Assembly: GCA_003260075.1 (NCBI GenBank) | Contig: QLIY01000130.1 | Coordinates: forward strand, 143,469-207,468 | Origin: Phallusia mammillata | Lineage: Eukaryota > Chordata > Ascidiacea > Phlebobranchia > Ascidiidae | Reading direction: 5' to 3' | DNA: 64,000 nucleotides | In this document: piece after piece, positions 22,356 to 35,078 of the stretch | How positions within the stretch are numbered: the first letter of the stretch is position 1 | Layout: every line of letters starts with the position of its first letter | The notes under the pieces: model-generated | Database searches by the model: none | Told to the model about the DNA's origin: nothing | Seen by the model: the letters and a program-made list of their open reading frames with translations, nothing else | Program-made: the position numbers and the translations under genes

Positions 22356-23946
22356 TTTGCGGTTGTGCAAAGTCAGCTGAAAACTTCATTTTTGCGACCG
22401 TTGTTCTAAGTTTAATACGTAACTGTAAATATGTTTCCATTGTTTTTGCGTCGTGTTTTATTGGTGTACGCCGTTGTAAGGATAAACATAAAAAAAGATA
22501 CTACTGATTAGCTATTGGTCGCTTTTACACCTTTAAACTCAGTTTTCATCAGCGTTGCAACAGTTTTCTGTGCGTTTTTACCCTGTGTGGTGTTAAAAGA
22601 TCGGATAATAATGACTTCTAGAAAGAGACATCGAAACGTTAGTCCCTTTCGCCTCACGCTCGTACAGCTACTGTCTTTTGTCAAACTAAAGTAGCAACAA
22701 AGTATCAAGTGCTGCGCATTTTGTCACTCTCATCATTAAACACATATCGTGTGTTTGTTTTTCAGCTTTTGCTTTGTTGCTTTTCTTGTGTGTAAGTATT
22801 TGTGTGATACCATTGCATCTATTGATACTGTTTTTCTGCATTACTTAGGTAACGTTTAGATTTTTAATGATCACCTTTTAACAATGTTTACTAAAAAGGA
22901 AATGTTTTACTTGTGGTGGCGCCTTCCTTTGAACATATTTTTTAAGTTTATGTAAAACGGAGTTGACTTATTACCACGAACATTTGGATTTTGGGTACGA
23001 AAGACTCCAATTTAGTTTCTGTCGGCAATCATTTCATGCCACCAGTATTTTTTCACTGTAGACATCCGCGAGTATTCTTATTTTTTAATTGTAATGCTTC
23101 CCATGTATCTGTCATTTCATCTCGTTACAATGTTTGTACCTTGCACTTTTGAACGCGTTTTCGTCGTATTTTACGCCCTGACAATGCCACTCGTTCCAAA
23201 TGCCTACATATGCGCTTCCTACCATTTCGGCTTCTCTGGGTACCATTAAACGTCAAGATCCCAAAACTTATCAGGAAAACACAGTACACATTAAACCATT
23301 GCTCCTCCGCCGATGTAGTGTTGTTGCGTTTTGTTGTCATCGCATCACATGCATTTTTGACCCGTTGTACTGAGAACGACTGCATTGATACCATGTAATA
23401 TGCGCGTGATAATAAATGAATGTGTGTGAATGTGTGTTAACATACTGCCTAATTTTTGAAATGTGTTTTTCCATAGGGAACCAATTGGTTTGGAAAATTC
23501 AGCGCTTTCCAGTCCAGATATTAACCAAAGCCATACTAGACAATCTTCATTTAGGATACGGCTTTACATTGATCCCAATGGATTAAATTATGTTTACCAG
23601 TAACCATATGTGACAATAAACTAAGGTTCTTTGCGCAGAGGTAAATCGTTTCTTATTAAAGAACAATTCTAGCTGAAAACCACTAGGCTAAAATAAAACT
23701 AGGGGAAAGTAGGGCAAAGCGGGACACGGGGCAAAGAGGGACAATGGATTATTTTCGCAGATATTGTCGTTAGCGCCCCCTAAACGTTTTTATGCAAAGT
23801 CGACCATCTTGTCCAGCAGGTGATGGAAAAGTTTGAAGAACTGGTTTATATTAGTTCAGTTATGAAAGAAATACTCCTTCTTAACTTAGGTGCCTTAACT
23901 AGTTTGTTCATAGGCATAGGTTACTCAGTACCATACTGGTATTCGA
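22356..23946 (+). other. Conserved 3' flank of unit 3
   Basis: No coding exon. It shares blocks with the flanks of units 2, 4 and 5, including TTTCACTGTAGACAT and CCATTTCGGCTTCTCTGG, and an AATAAA at 23411-23416. From about 23,701 the sequence changes to AGGGCAAAGCGGGACAC, which could be the outer part of the transposon remnant that follows. Confidence 0.5.
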
Positions 23947-25086
23947 ATGGTTGACACCCTGATAAGAGGTGCTCCTGAAGGTTCAGAAGGATTTTGTTCA
24001 TCATCAGACAGGGTTGATTCTGACATTTTCCACAAGTGGTTAATTCACTTTAAATCTCATTCCAACTCAACTGCTGAAAACAAGGTTTTGCTTATGTTGG
24101 ATAATCACAGCAGCCACTTATCTCTACCTGGAATTGATTTTGCTCGAAAACATGGAATCATTATGCTGTCAATCCCTCTACATAGTTCGCATAAACTTCA
24201 ACCTTTGGACAAGACATTTTTTGGCCCTCTGAAAATATTTTACAATCAAGAAGTTAGCAAATGGCTGGTCAATCACCCAGGAAAACGTGTTAGTGACTTT
24301 GATGTTGCTGAGTTGGCAGGCAAAGCTTATGTGCGTGCAGCCACGGTGGAAAAAGCATCCAATGGATTTCGATCTTGTGGGATCTCACCATAAAATCCAG
24401 ATGTTTTTTGTGACAGTGACTTCGCTCCTTCAAATGTCACAGAGATCATTGCTGGAACAACCTCTGATGCTGCATCTCTATCAGATGTGTTGGAAACTGA
24501 AGCACCAAACTTAGAAAGTCCTTCAGCTAACGAAGTGCCAAGTGTTGCAGAAATAAGCAATAATATGTTACCAGTTGTGATAGAAAGTGCTGCACTAAAC
24601 CCAGCCAGTACTTCAACTAGTGACCCTGTTGTGGCTAACGCAAATGCAGAAGCATCCACTTCTGGTGACCTTTTTGAAACAGCCACAGCCGAACTTTTGC
24701 AACCGGCGGTTGATGATCAGCCTTGCTGCAGTTCTTCGATGCAATCATTGGCAACGCCACGAAACGTTTCTGTGCAAGACATATCGCCATTGCCTCGTGC
24801 TAAACTCTCCTGTCGTAAAAGAAAAGCCAAAAGATCAGAAATTTTAACATCATCACCATTTAAGAACAGTTTAGTGGCAGCTGGAAGCAAACCAAAACCA
24901 AAAAAAAACAAAATCCAAAGTCCGAGAATCCAACAAAGACCAGCCAAAATAAACTGTATGCGAAGAAAGTTTAGGTCATTTTTCTTGCATGCATGTATCT
25001 TGACGTATTGCACCGGTCAAACTCGGTCAAAACTCGCTTTTCTTTTTTCTACACAAAAGCTTGACCGGCTAAAACATGTTTTCTAA
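23947..25086 (+). pseudogene. Tigger/pogo-type DDE transposase remnant
   Basis: The frame shows the C-terminal half of a DDE superfamily transposase: LLMLDNHSSH followed by a HSSHKLQPLDKTFFGPLK block, typical of Tigger/Jerky-like elements, then GFRSCGISP. A TAA at 24391-24393 sits where a coding triplet is expected, after which the same frame continues as NPDVFCDSDFAPSN and on through a Ser/Thr-rich and Lys-rich tail to 25086. The N-terminal DNA-binding half is not seen upstream, so the copy is 5'-truncated as well as interrupted. The last 110 bases overlap a 195-bp repeat (24976-25170), so the true tail may end before that. Confidence 0.85.
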
Positions 25087-25170
25087 TCACCGCACTAGTC
25101 ATATACCGGTTGAAGGCTATCGGTTTATCGCTAATTTGCGTGTTAACGGGAACCAAGTCTGAAACGGCTT
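24976..25170. repeat. 195-bp near-identical repeat, left copy
   Basis: Matches 29107-29301 in the same orientation over 195 bases with one difference seen by eye (GTGTTAACG versus GTATTAACG). It contains CACCGGTCAA, GACCGGCT and TACCGGTTG motifs. The boundaries do not show terminal inverted repeats I could identify. Confidence 0.85.
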
Positions 25171-25318
25171 AGATTAAGAACCACTGATTAAGGATCACTT
25201 TTTTAATTATTGCGTCTACTTGGACTACAGTTTAAAAACACATTTTGGTTTTGTCTAACATCTCTTAAATTAAGAACTGCAAAATCGTAAACAGCGGCAA
25301 GCACAATACGTTGACAAA

Positions 25319-28059
25319 ATGAGCTTCTTTGTTTCTGTACATGTGGTGCTGGCCGTCGTCTGTTTTAAACCAAGTTGTTTTAAGGAGTTAAGAAAATGTA
25401 TATTTTTGGGTTCGGGTTTGTCCTAGTTCTGGCAAATTACCCGGTCCAAATCGGTTTGCGGTTTTTAGAACGGTTCAAATCCCCTTTCGTTTAAAGTCTT
25501 CAGTTTTGAAACGTCTTATAGCTGCATGTCGTATTTATTCTTCAGTGCCCTGTTTTAAAAGAAATCACAAAAACATAAAACTGTTTTGGTTCCAGTTCGA
25601 GCACAACGTCAAATAAAAAATATGGTCCAACTTCGGTTCGTTTTTTTATGTAATTGTAATTTGCGGCTCGGTTTCAGTTTCGGTTCGACTCCCTGGTTTT
25701 AAATGCTGCACTTGTGTCGTCTTTTACCAGTTACGGTTTGACGAGCAGCAACAAGATTATAGTGCACGCCATTGGAATCGGTCCACACGTTTCTCCAAGT
25801 CAGCTTCGAACCAGTGCCAACAATGAAGTTAACAACAACAGAGTTACACGGTTGAGCTATTTTACTACCCTTGGTGACACCCTGGTTAACATTGTATCTG
25901 AGATTATAGCAAATGTATCTACGAAATGTTCCGAAGGTAACTTCTTGTTGTTATTAGTCGGTGTACGAAATGTTTCTCTATTTTGTAAAATATTTTACAT
26001 TAGCGTGCCGGTAAAAGCCGGCTTAAACACAATTTGATTTATAAAATATCATTTTCGAATATGAAAAACTTCCGCATAATTCTAAGGGAAAAAGTTAATT
26101 AATGAAAAAAAAATCCTGTAACAAGAAATTCTGACCAGTTTAATATACAACACAAACTTCCTAAAATATTTGTTTTACCAACCTTCCACTAAGTTGTTTT
26201 GTTACAGATGCTTCATTTCTGGAACAGTTGAGAAATTTAAATCCTGCAAATGTGATGGAAATAGAACACATAGAAAATCGAGTGGAGAATTTTTCCCGTA
26301 ATCATTTTCAAACAAACGGAACCACCTACAGTAGTGGAGATGCTCAACTGCACATCGTAGTTATCAACATCAATCAGGAGACATACAACTCAAATCAACA
26401 GCTTGGGTCATCTTACATCGACTTTACATTGCAAACAAATGGAGTGAAACGAATCATTATTGCAGTGCTTGTCTTCAAGATAAACTCAACACAAACTGCA
26501 CAGACTCAACCAGTCGAAGTCGGTTCATTGGTCACAACGCGATACATAGCTACGATCAACACAACCTACATTGCTATTGTGGGTTGGGATGCCGATAGCT
26601 TCAAGCGATTACGCCGCAAACGAACAAGTGTCGATGAAATAAACGATCACATTTCTGGTAATGCAAGTTTCGTCATACTTCCAACATCACCAGCAACCGT
26701 CTGCAATCTGATCAAATCGGAAATGATATACAACAAAAACCTTAAGATAAAGAAACTGGAACCAATCTGTCTTTTCTTCGACAAGGTTAAAAAAAATACT
26801 CGGATCGTGGTTGCGTCACAATCACCGATGACGTGACAGGCAACGTCACCTGCAAGTGCAACCATCTTACTCTTTTCACAGTTTTGCTGGCTGTCAAATC
26901 CACCACCATACCAAAGGGGGTCAAGGTAAAGATTTAAATGTGAACCTTAACAAAAGGCTCCCAAAATTAACAACATTTTGTTCCAGATCACATCATACGC
27001 CACAGAATCAACTTCAGTCGTGTTTCTGATTGCCACCATAATAATCCTCTACAAGTCGAAACACAGCGGAGATCGGGTTCCTGTTCAAATCCGTTTGTCA
27101 TCGACTCTTCTGCTCTTTCACGCTGTCAATATATCACATGATCTTGCCGTGATGCATGAGATTCCATGCGTGATTCACACAGCAGCCAATCAATATCTTT
27201 TGCTGTCTTCAGGTATAGTAAAATTAAATTAAAATTTTCAAGTATTGATTTATGTTATGTGGCAGGCGAGGATTCAACCACTGAACCATATTATGTGATC
27301 TGACACAATTGCTTTTTTCAGGAATATGGTTCCTCGTTGAAGGAATTCGTATCTTTATGGCGACTTCGTTTCCAGTTGAATTCCAAACCCAGGATTCGTC
27401 AAAGCGTCTTAAGATCTTCATGATGATCGGTTGGATTGTTCCCGCTTTGATAATTGGAATATCCATTGCCGGGGGGTTTCTTTTTGACATCTACATGAAG
27501 CCCCACCCATTCTACGAGCAATGTAACGAATTATACAGGTTACAAAGTATGACAGGTGCTGGTTGGCTGCCGGTACTTCGATCTTCTACTCCACGGTCGT
27601 CGCTCCTCTTGCTTTCGTCCTCTTAATCAACTTCATGATCATCTTGAAGACGACACATGTGATGTTGCACTCGAGAAAGATGCGGAACAGAGGAGAAGAT
27701 CCAGGGACAGGAGATGCGTTGAGAGCAGCAAAGTCTTTCATCGTACTCTTCTTTATGCTTGGTGGAACTTGGATTTTGGCTTTCTTTACAGGCAATATTT
27801 GTGCGCTTTTTTATATTTTTAAACGGTTTGATTTTCATAAGTTGCATCAATGCAAGGGATTTCAAAGATATGGTTTCACAAACTTATTACACTTGTAGGA
27901 ATCGGGAATGAGATTTCGAACGAGGTGTTCATGTACATCCACAGCTTGGTGAACGGATCGCAAGGAATCGTCGTCTTCCTGTTGTACTGCGTCATGGATG
28001 ACGACATCAGAAAGGACGTGCTGACGTGCGAGCGTGAAGCTGGTCTCAGGTCTCAGTAG
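25319..28059 (+). pseudogene. Adhesion GPCR unit 4 (VWA-GAIN-7TM), decayed
   Basis: Exons found: signal peptide from 25319, VWA exon 4 at 25731-25936, GAIN/GPS 26208-26925, 7TM 26987-27212 and 27322-27791, tail 27899-28059. VWA exons 1-3 are absent; their place (about 25,390-25,700) is filled by GGTTCGG-rich repetitive sequence. The first exon has lost its GT donor. GAIN/GPS is 718 rather than 719 nt, with a base lost near 26789 in an A run; 7TM exon 2 is 470 rather than 471 nt, with a base lost near 27530. The donor after that exon is GC rather than GT. The 7TM exon 1 frame is intact and the tail is short (ending GLRSQ). Decay is clear; residual transcription cannot be judged. Confidence 0.85.
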
Positions 28060-29106
28060 CAGAGAAATAAGGCAAATGCAAAAGGATGAAAAAGTTTAAA
28101 CAATTATTTTGCAGTTGAGCAATTATATGAAAAAACAAACGTCATTGGTTGTCATTGGTTGTCCCATCATGCAGCCGATATAAAATTTGTTTGCAGCTCT
28201 AAATGAACCGTCTAGTCGGATATTGTCATTTAATACTGCACCGTGTAACTTACAAATGTTAATGTTGGAAAATGCTGTACGTTGAACTTTTCAATGCTTA
28301 CTTTGCCTCACACCCACTCTCTAGTTAAAACTATTAAAGCAGTTTCCGGCACATGAAACTCACAAGTATTGGGTGCCTTCTGAGGGTTTACCTTGATGAG
28401 TATTGCACAAAATGTGTTTCGTTTTCAGATTTGGCTTTAATGTTTCCATGATTACCGTTATATTTTGCACACTTAGATTTTAAGTCGTTGATAAACTTGA
28501 GTTTGTACCTATTGGGCAACGAGAGTGTCCACATTGTTACGCTAATATAAGATTAGGTTTTAGTTATGACCACAAATATTTTGGTTTTGCTGGGTACGAA
28601 AGACACCAATTTACTTTTTGTCAGAAAACATTTTATGCCACCAGTATTTTTCCACTGTAGACATTCGCAAGCATTCTTGTTTTTTTACATTGTCATGCTT
28701 CCTGTTTCTGTCATTTCATCGTATTGCATTGTTTGTAGTTTGTATTTTTAAATGCGTTTTCGTCTTATTTACACACTAACGCATTCACATGCCCTAACTA
28801 AAACACATGTACTTCCTACCGTTTCAGCTTATCTGAACCTCAGTTAACATTAGCATCCCGGAAATTATGAGGAAAACACAGGAACCATTAAACCATAGCT
28901 CCTCCACAGATGTTGTGTTGTTGCGTGTTGTTGTCATCACATAACATGCCTTTTTGACCCTTTGTAATAAAAACGACTGCATTGATACCATGTTATAAGT
29001 GTGTAATAATAAATAAGTTTGAATGTGTGATAAACTAATGACTGATTTTTGAAATGTGTGTTAACCTACTGCCTAATTTGGACCTGTATCGGACTTTAAT
29101 TTCAAA
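28060..29106 (+). other. Conserved 3' flank of unit 4
   Basis: Homologous to the flank of unit 2 (CGTCATTGGTTGTCATTGG, TTTTTCCACTGTAGACATTC, CCTTTTTGACCC). An AATAAA is at 29008-29013. No gene is seen. Confidence 0.5.
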
Positions 29107-29301
29107 TCATTTTTCTTGCATGCATGTATCTTGACGTATTGCACCGGTCAAACTCGGTCAAAACTCGCTTTTCTTTTTTCTACACAAAAGCTTGACCGGC
29201 TAAAACATGTTTTCTAATCACCGCACTAGTCATATACCGGTTGAAGGCTATCGGTTTATCGCTAATTTGCGTATTAACGGGAACCAAGTCTGAAACGGCT
29301 T
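29107..29301. repeat. 195-bp near-identical repeat, right copy
   Basis: Partner of 24976-25170, direct orientation, 4.1 kb away, on the far side of unit 4. Confidence 0.85.
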
Positions 29302-29789
29302 CCCGCCATGTTACATTTGACGTTAATCAATTTAATGAATAATTACGGTTCAGAACGTAGTTAATCTTCTCGGGCATACGTTTTTAGAACTATGAGCGCA
29401 TATCAATATGTGACCTGAACGCTGTATAAATCAGCGTGTTTTAGACTTAAAATGAGTTTTCCATAACAGTGCATAGGTGTATAACAAGTGTACATGGGCA
29501 AAACAGAGCAGTTGATAGCTCACGCATTGGCGTTCTGACATTTGTGTTGCGTGTGTAACCGCAAAGTGGCGCTGTTGTGTCATGCTATATCGAAATATAA
29601 ATTTGGGAATGTTACTTTAGGTTTAGTTAAGCAGCGTTAGTTTGTTTATTAGAGTCAGATTGACGGAGTGTTCCAATTGTCTACCTAAAGGGCCAGTACA
29701 GACCCAATAAATGAAATTCTGTTTTTAAAACCATATTTAATAATGGATGGGTTCTTTTTTTTCACGGGGTTCGAACCCAGGACCCTCCA

Positions 29790-29834
<45 letters not shown>

Positions 29835-30374
29835 TTATGTCTGTACATGGGTCAGGCGCGCCAGACCGTTCGGCCAAGTTCCTGCCCTAATGATGGATGG
29901 GTTCAGTGCATCACTAATCACAATGACAGCCAACCGCCACATACCTGTTTTGTGTTTCAAGTTTTTCTGGCGCTAGACGACGCTAATGCACAAAATTTTA
30001 TCATATTGTCTTGAACGAAGGTGAAACATCCAAGATACTAAGTTCCTATTATGACGTAACAACACGCTGCACCTGGTCTGCCCTGGAATCGGTCAAATCT
30101 TGTAAATCAATCAATCAATATTTTATTTGTCGCGCTTGACATTGAAACAGTTGCATAAACAAAATAGTAACGAAAGTAATGTATGCGCGACCGGGTCAGT
30201 GAGAGCCAAACTTTGGACATCGAGTCACTTGACCCGTTTCTGTTTATTTCAGAATCAAAAGGAGAAGGGAAAAAACATTTCGTTTCTACCCTGTAAAACG
30301 TGTCTAATTTGTGCAAAAGAGGTTTTTCGAAGTCTTGTAACTTTTGCATTTGTACTCACCTAACATTATTCTAG
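29302..30374. other. Intergenic region between units 4 and 5
   Basis: No supported gene. Contains a C41 tract at 29794-29834 and a block at about 29,735-29,930 with GGGGTTCGAACCCAGGA that recurs near 14,340. The block carries a tRNA B-box-like sequence, so a tRNA-derived repeat is possible. Confidence 0.4.
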
Positions 30375-30767
30375 GCAAGTGGTTCTTAACCTTTTTTTAC
30401 TTTGCGACCCCCTATAACGCGACCTCTTTACAAACACATTTAAGAAGCTTTACTACCAAAATGTGTTTATCATTAAACGTCATGTTTTGTGCGATACAGA
30501 AAACTCTTAAAGTTGTGGGTATGGGCCATGTTACCATAAACTCTTTCAATATTTCGCGCTATTTATATCGGAAAAGCCAAAAACACAATCATATAAAAGT
30601 ATATATATTTCCAAACGCAGTTGTTTCAATTCTTAATCAATATGTTGTGTAAGTTACTATTCTAAACAGAAGACACGAGAAAAGTTTGCAAAAAATCTTC
30701 CCTTCGCAACCCCTTTCGGGACTTTGCAGCCCCTTTGGGGTCGCGTCCCTAAGGTTGAGAAACACTG
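30375..30767. mobile_element. hAT-like MITE, paralogous to the one at 14936
   Basis: Left end CAAGTGGTTCTTAACCTT, right end AAGGTTGAGAAACACTG. Flanks on both sides (CACCTAACATT...CTAGG and GTAGGGGGATA) are homologous to those of 14936-15348, so one insertion was probably copied with the GPCR segment. The target duplication is now imperfect. Confidence 0.8.
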
Positions 30768-31663
30768 TTGTAGGGGGATAAATGTGTGCACTCGGTATGA
30801 CAAAAGTCCCAGAAATTGAATCACCAAGATGTTTGAATAAATCCATCAAAGTAAGCCATTGTATACAATAGTCCAAAGCCCAGGTTGGAGAAACTAAGCA
30901 TGGTGGCAATAAACCATTGAGTAATATTGAACATGCGCTGCGTTTACCGGGTTTCAAATTTAACAAACGTTCATGATACATTGGTGGAAAGTTACACAAT
31001 CCGTTTTTAAGTAAAAAACTCACATATTTTAAGTTGGTTGAACTCCTTTGTTGACTTAATTCAAATTTGTTGTTTTTTTACATTCACAATCAAATTCGTA
31101 TTGGTATCAAGCTGCAGAAGAGAGATGAGTTTGGCTTAATTGCATGGAACTGATAATAAGAATCAGCGTTTTTCATACAGCCTTATTGATTCCGTGCTTG
31201 TATATAGCTACTGACTGGCGTCGGTGTGGTCAGTTGAAAATAGAAAGACGCGATGCAAGGTATATCAACGTGAATAGTTTAGTACCTCCGTGGGTCTGGC
31301 AGTTTAGGACTACGGCGAAAGCTGCCGCTGATTTCAAGTGATGTTGTGAGAATCCAAAGTCATTTACAGCAAAGCTACATTGTGTTTTGCATGTTTGTGT
31401 CATAAGCTATAACCAANGTGGGTCTGGCAGTTTAGGACTACGGCGAAAGCTGCCGCTGATTTCAAGTGATGTTGTGAGAATCCAAAGTCATTTACAGCAA
31501 AGCTACATTGTGTTTTGCATGTTTGTGTCATAAGCTATAACCAAAATAATTTCGTCTACTTGGACCACAGTTTTAAAACACATCTTGGTTTTGTCCAACA
31601 TCTTTTGAATTGAGAACTGCAAAATCGTAAGGAGGCTATTCTACAATAGCAACAAGTTGGAAA
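30768..31663 (+). other. 5' flank of GPCR unit 5
   Basis: No coding exon. Positions 31290-31416 are repeated at 31418-31545 across a single N at 31417, identical as far as I can see; this is an unmerged contig overlap. The sequence otherwise resembles the 5' flanks of units 2 and 3. Confidence 0.6.
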
Positions 31664-34600
31664 ATGAGTTTCTTCGTTTTCCTACTTGTGATTCTGGCTG
31701 TCGTCTGCTTCAAACCAAGTTTGCAAGGTAAACTCAGACATGGTGTTTCTTCTATATTTTATGTAAACCTAACAAACACAACCTGTTGATTTTTCCTTAC
31801 GACAATCAAATAGATTCGATTCGAAAGCATTGACATTTGCCCCCTGGGGTTAAATTTTGGCCAACAGTTTCCAAAGTTTAAGGCCGTATTATAAGTCATA
31901 TTGCACTAAAATTAGGGTATACAAAATAATGTAACTATTTGGAACCTTTCTTAACTCCTTTACCGCCCGATTGTGAACATAAAACTATGCCTCGCATAAA
32001 ACTGCTCCAAGACCAAACTTCAAACAAAGTTTGTTGTTAACGTTATGTTGAAGTGTGAAAAAAATATCAACCAAATTAGGCAAAGGATTTTTTATAAGAA
32101 ATGTTACAACGTAATGCTTGTTTTTATTTACCCTAGCGGCATTACAATTAATCCCCACTTACCATTTCATTGAACTAATGCTTTTTGTTTTTCCAGCCCA
32201 AGAAATCGACATTGTGTTTCTGGTGGACAGTACTAGCTCAATAACATCTTCTCAGTTTGCAACATACAAGAGTGCTTTTGTAACAATGGCTGATGCTCTA
32301 AAAGCGAGTTTCGACAGACACTTACTGCAAGTTGCCATTCTTCAGTACGGAAACAACAAGATTTTGAGGTAAATAGCTTCGTTGTACAAAAATTTTTCTA
32401 CTGGCGTAATAGATATGTCAAATTTCCGGTAACCTGCTTAAAATAATAAGGAATTAAAAGTTTTTTGGGAAGCCCCCCCCCCAAGTTGCCATTCTTCAGT
32501 ACGGAAACAACAAGATTTTGAGGTAAATAGTTCGTTGTATAAAAAATTTTCTACTGGCGTAATGGATGATGTCGAATTTCCGGTATCCTGCTTAAAATAA
32601 TAAGGAATTAAAAAGTTTCAAGAATTGGGGTTGTAAATAGGATGCTTCATGTAAAAACATTTTAGTATCATTTTTGCTTGGCATTAAAACGTGCTAGCAA
32701 CATTAAAAAATTGTTGCCAAAAACTTCAGCAAATAGGTTAGGTTGTCTTGAAGTTTTTTTTTTTTGTCCTAACAACTTCACTAATTTTCAAACACAAGTA
32801 CGTGTATGAGGTTAATAGCTTTCGACGTGCGAAACTTGCAACTTGGAAAGCAATATGCATTAACACGGTGTATATTTATTTTTGACAGTCCTGACTACAG
32901 CGACAACAGCTTTTATCAATATCCCACCACCCTTGGAAATTGCACCACAGTCCAATGTATTAAAGATGCTGTAAACAATAGCATGCCGCATCTTTTCCAC
33001 GGAAACACTTTTACCGCAACAGCCATCGAGAGAGCTGTCAAAGTAAGGCGTTGTTCTAACAAGAAATAAAACGCAAAATCTGGCCCCCCCCCCACTTGGT
33101 TTTCTGTTTAGATCGACTTCAATTACTCTGCTAACGCAGCAGCCTCCAAAAAATTTCTGATTCTTACAACGGACGGTTCTGCAACAGATGCCAATCTTTT
33201 GGATACCAGGTTGGTGTTTTAAAAGTGATAAACAACATTCGCTTACATCATGCCCATTATAATCCCGGTATTTGTAGTCATTTTATTCGTATCCTTAATG
33301 TTGTTGCTATGGCACCTACGCAAGTATAGACCAACGTATTTAGCCTACTCGTTCCCAACCTTACGCTGATCGTATAACACCTAACGAATTTTTCTTTCGC
33401 TGCGTCCCACCTCAAACTGATTTGACTAAAATGACCAAAAATAGGTCTATTCTTCTTGACTAGAATAACATATTTCTGCAAGCGACAAGGTTTGGCCTAA
33501 AATTTGATTTATTTGATCGCATTCCAGACGTGTTTCCTGGGAGGCTCTGTGATGTATTACACACGTCATACAGCAGCAATAGTGACATCATAAATGCTGT
33601 TTGGCCAATACTATTGATAGAAAGGAATAGAAATAGATGCTTATTGTTTTTGACCTATTTAACACGAATTTGTTTTTAAACGTTTGGAAAATACCCCAAA
33701 AAAGATTTTCGAAATTGGTTTTTGCTTGTCTATTAAGCAATGATTATTTTTAAAAGCTGGGAAAAATTACCCTGAACATAGCTGTCAGATTGTCTTACAA
33801 GACAAACGAAAGTAATAAAATTTCCTTAGTTTGTATACCACCTTAGTTTGTATACCTCTCATGGACAACATTTAATACCGGTAAAACCTATAACACTTGC
33901 TTTTTACTAGTTACGGTTTGACGAGCAGCAACAAGATTACAGTGTACGCTGTTGGGATTGGATCAAACGTTAATGAAAGTGAGCTTGAAACCATTGCCAA
34001 CAACAGAACCAGCAACGACAGAGTTACAATGTTGAACAATTTTACTACCCTTGGTGACACCCTGGTTAACATTGTATCTGAGATTACATCAAATCCATCC
34101 GGACATAAAGGTAACTTCTTGCTGTTATTTGACAAGTTTATCGCATTTGTTAGTTGTTGGAGGCAAACATGGTTCGAGCTATGTTTAAATTTATGTTACG
34201 CTTACGCCTTATGCGGCCTGAAATTGATTTAAGTCCGTTAAATTTATGTTACGCTTACGCATCGTAAATAACACAGGCAGAGGTAAATGCCACAATGCAC
34301 CCTTGGCTTAGTTGGTGTAGAAAGTCAGACAAGTTAGAATATTTACAATGAGGAAAATCCGTTAAAACTAATTAGGCATCTCATTTACCAAACTGTCATG
34401 TTGTTGTTTTGTTACAGATCCTTCATTTCTGGATCAGTTAAGAAATTTAAATCCTGCAAGTGTGATGGAAATAGAACACATAGAAAATCGAGTTGAAAAT
34501 TTTTCCCGAAATCATTTCCAAACAAACGGAATCACCTACTGTAGTGGAGATGCTCAACTGCACATCGTAGTTACCAACATCAACCAGGAGACATACAACT

Positions 34601-35045
34601 CAAATCTTCAGCTCGGATCATCTCATATCGACTTTACACTGGTAACAAATGAAGTGAAACGTGTTGCAATTGCAGTGCTTGTCTTCAACATAAAGACAAC
34701 ACGAATTGCACAGACTCAACCGTTCGAAGCCGGTTTACTGGCTACAACGCGGTACATAGCTACATTCAAAACAACCTACATTGCTATTGTGGGTTGGGAT
34801 GCCGATAGTTTCAAGCGCTTACGCCGCAAACGATCAACTACCGATAAAGAAAATAATCAACTGTCAGGAAACGCAAGTTTAATTTTTCCTCCAACATCAC
34901 CAGAAACCGTCTGCAAGCTGATCAAAGCGGGAAACATATCCCATGAAAACCTGAAGATTAAACAAGTGGATCCAATCTGTCTCTACTTCTACAGAGTGGA
35001 AAGAAAATACTCGGATCGCGGTTGCGTCACAATCACAGATGACGT

Positions 35046-35078
<33 letters not shown>

